This document shows positions 45,975-46,361 of a stretch of 46,361 nucleotides of DNA, one piece after another. The notes under the pieces are model-generated. The model worked only from the letters and a program-made list of their open reading frames with translations, did not search any database and had not been told where the DNA came from. Numbering within the stretch: position 1 is the stretch's first letter; every line of letters begins with the position of its first letter. The translations under genes and the position numbers were made by a program. Source of the stretch: a virus; the IMG/VR virus record IMGVR_UViG_3300048571_000019, positions 1 through 46,361 of that record. One strand, given 5' to 3'.

Positions 45975-46361
45975 TGCCTAACGTACAATCCTCTTACACC
46001 GAAAATATGAGCGCAGCCCGCGTTGGTCAGATTGCCAACGAAGAGCCATCGACGCTTATTTCGCGTGAAGTCCAGACCGCCGCAATCACTTTCGGTAAGG
46101 TAGTCAAGCAAGGTACGGCTGACCGCCAAATCCAAGCTGCAACCGCCGCCGTGGACGTGTATCGCGGCATTACCGTTCGTGATCGTTCGGTAAACCCTGC
46201 AACCCCTGAAGGCTGGTCAGTCAATGAGACTTGCCGCGTGATGACTAAGGGTGTGATCTGGGTAACTGCGGGCGCTACGGTGGCCGCTGGAGCTGCTGTC
46301 TATATGGTGGTGGGCACTGGCCAAGCTGGTAACTTCACGTCATCGGCAGCGTCTAACCTCA
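45974..46361 (+). CDS. Decoration / structural cement protein, DUF2190-like (3' end outside window)
   Basis: 129 residues visible. MPNVQSSYTENMSAARVGQIAN, SREVQTAAITFGKVVKQGTAD, YRGITVRDRSVNPAT, CRVMTKGVIWVTAGATVAAGAAVYM follow the pattern of the DUF2190-like head decoration/cement proteins that trimerise on capsid shells. The ATG overlaps the protease stop by one base. The major capsid gene is expected just downstream. Confidence 0.78.
   Translation, partial: MPNVQSSYTENMSAARVGQIANEEPSTLISREVQTAAITFGKVVKQGTADRQIQAATAAVDVYRGITVRDRSVNPATPEGWSVNETCRVMTKGVIWVTAGATVAAGAAVYMVVGTGQAGNFTSSAASNL

Noticed and set aside
45452-46135. A 227-codon open frame on the minus strand
   Set aside because: Antisense to the protease/scaffold and decoration genes, no ribosome site, sequence is low-complexity Ala/Ser typical of shadow frames.
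1-46361. Temperate phage
   Set aside because: No integrase, CI/Cro-like repressor or excisionase recognisable; but part of the genome is outside the window, so this is not proof of a lytic lifestyle.

Overview
The window is most of a tailed-phage genome (siphovirus gene order), cut at both ends inside genes. Nearly every base is coding, genes overlap by ATGA or TGATG junctions, and the content is almost wholly viral. No integrase, repressor or excisionase is recognisable, so lifestyle is unresolved. The host is probably a Gram-negative proteobacterium, perhaps an alphaproteobacterium: the small holin resembles the Pam3-gp28 type, SSB ends in DEVPF, and there is a phage beta clamp plus a B12-type ribonucleotide reductase. 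This host call is an inference.

Layout. (1) 1-7286, rightward tail module: tube protein, two tail assembly chaperone frames joined by a -1 frameshift signal, tape measure, discoidin-like and hub-like minor tail proteins, and a small fibre protein. (2) 7283-9753, lysis region: several small membrane proteins around a T4-type muramidase with a C-terminal hydrophobic tail, and a Tad2 (DUF2829) anti-Thoeris gene embedded between muramidase and holin. (3) 9754-10595, a long stretch with only one 35-codon ORF. It holds a tRNA-like element, many mutually compatible RNA helices and a strong terminator, and is a candidate large structured phage RNA. (4) 10596-12637, small accessory genes and a metallophosphoesterase.

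(5) 12720-31576, a long leftward operon for nucleotide and DNA metabolism: beta clamp, ThyX with an altered signature, many small unknowns, ribonucleotide reductase interrupted by an HNH intein immediately before its catalytic cysteine, dUTPase, SSB, a free-standing HNH endonuclease whose ribosome site lies in a terminator hairpin, YqaJ exonuclease, VRR-NUC nuclease, SF2 helicase and a Toprim primase-helicase. No DNA polymerase is present. A rightward island (21692-24359) inside this block carries an SNF2-like helicase and a DNA methyltransferase with an SSPF catalytic motif. (6) 31577-32171, an AT-rich divergent control region with repeated ATAACCGTTTT motifs and an 18-bp inverted repeat; a candidate origin/operator region.

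(7) 32172-46361, rightward packaging and head module: small genes, 21-bp tandem repeats, probable small terminase, large terminase, a leftward moron, portal, a 7-kb run of fibre/decoration proteins (collagen-like, beta-helix), DUF2213-type protease/scaffold, and the start of a decoration protein. The major capsid protein and head-tail connectors are expected just outside the window, between its end and its beginning if the genome is circularly permuted.

The phage appears to bring nucleotide supply, clamp, helicases, SSB and recombination nucleases while borrowing the host polymerase.
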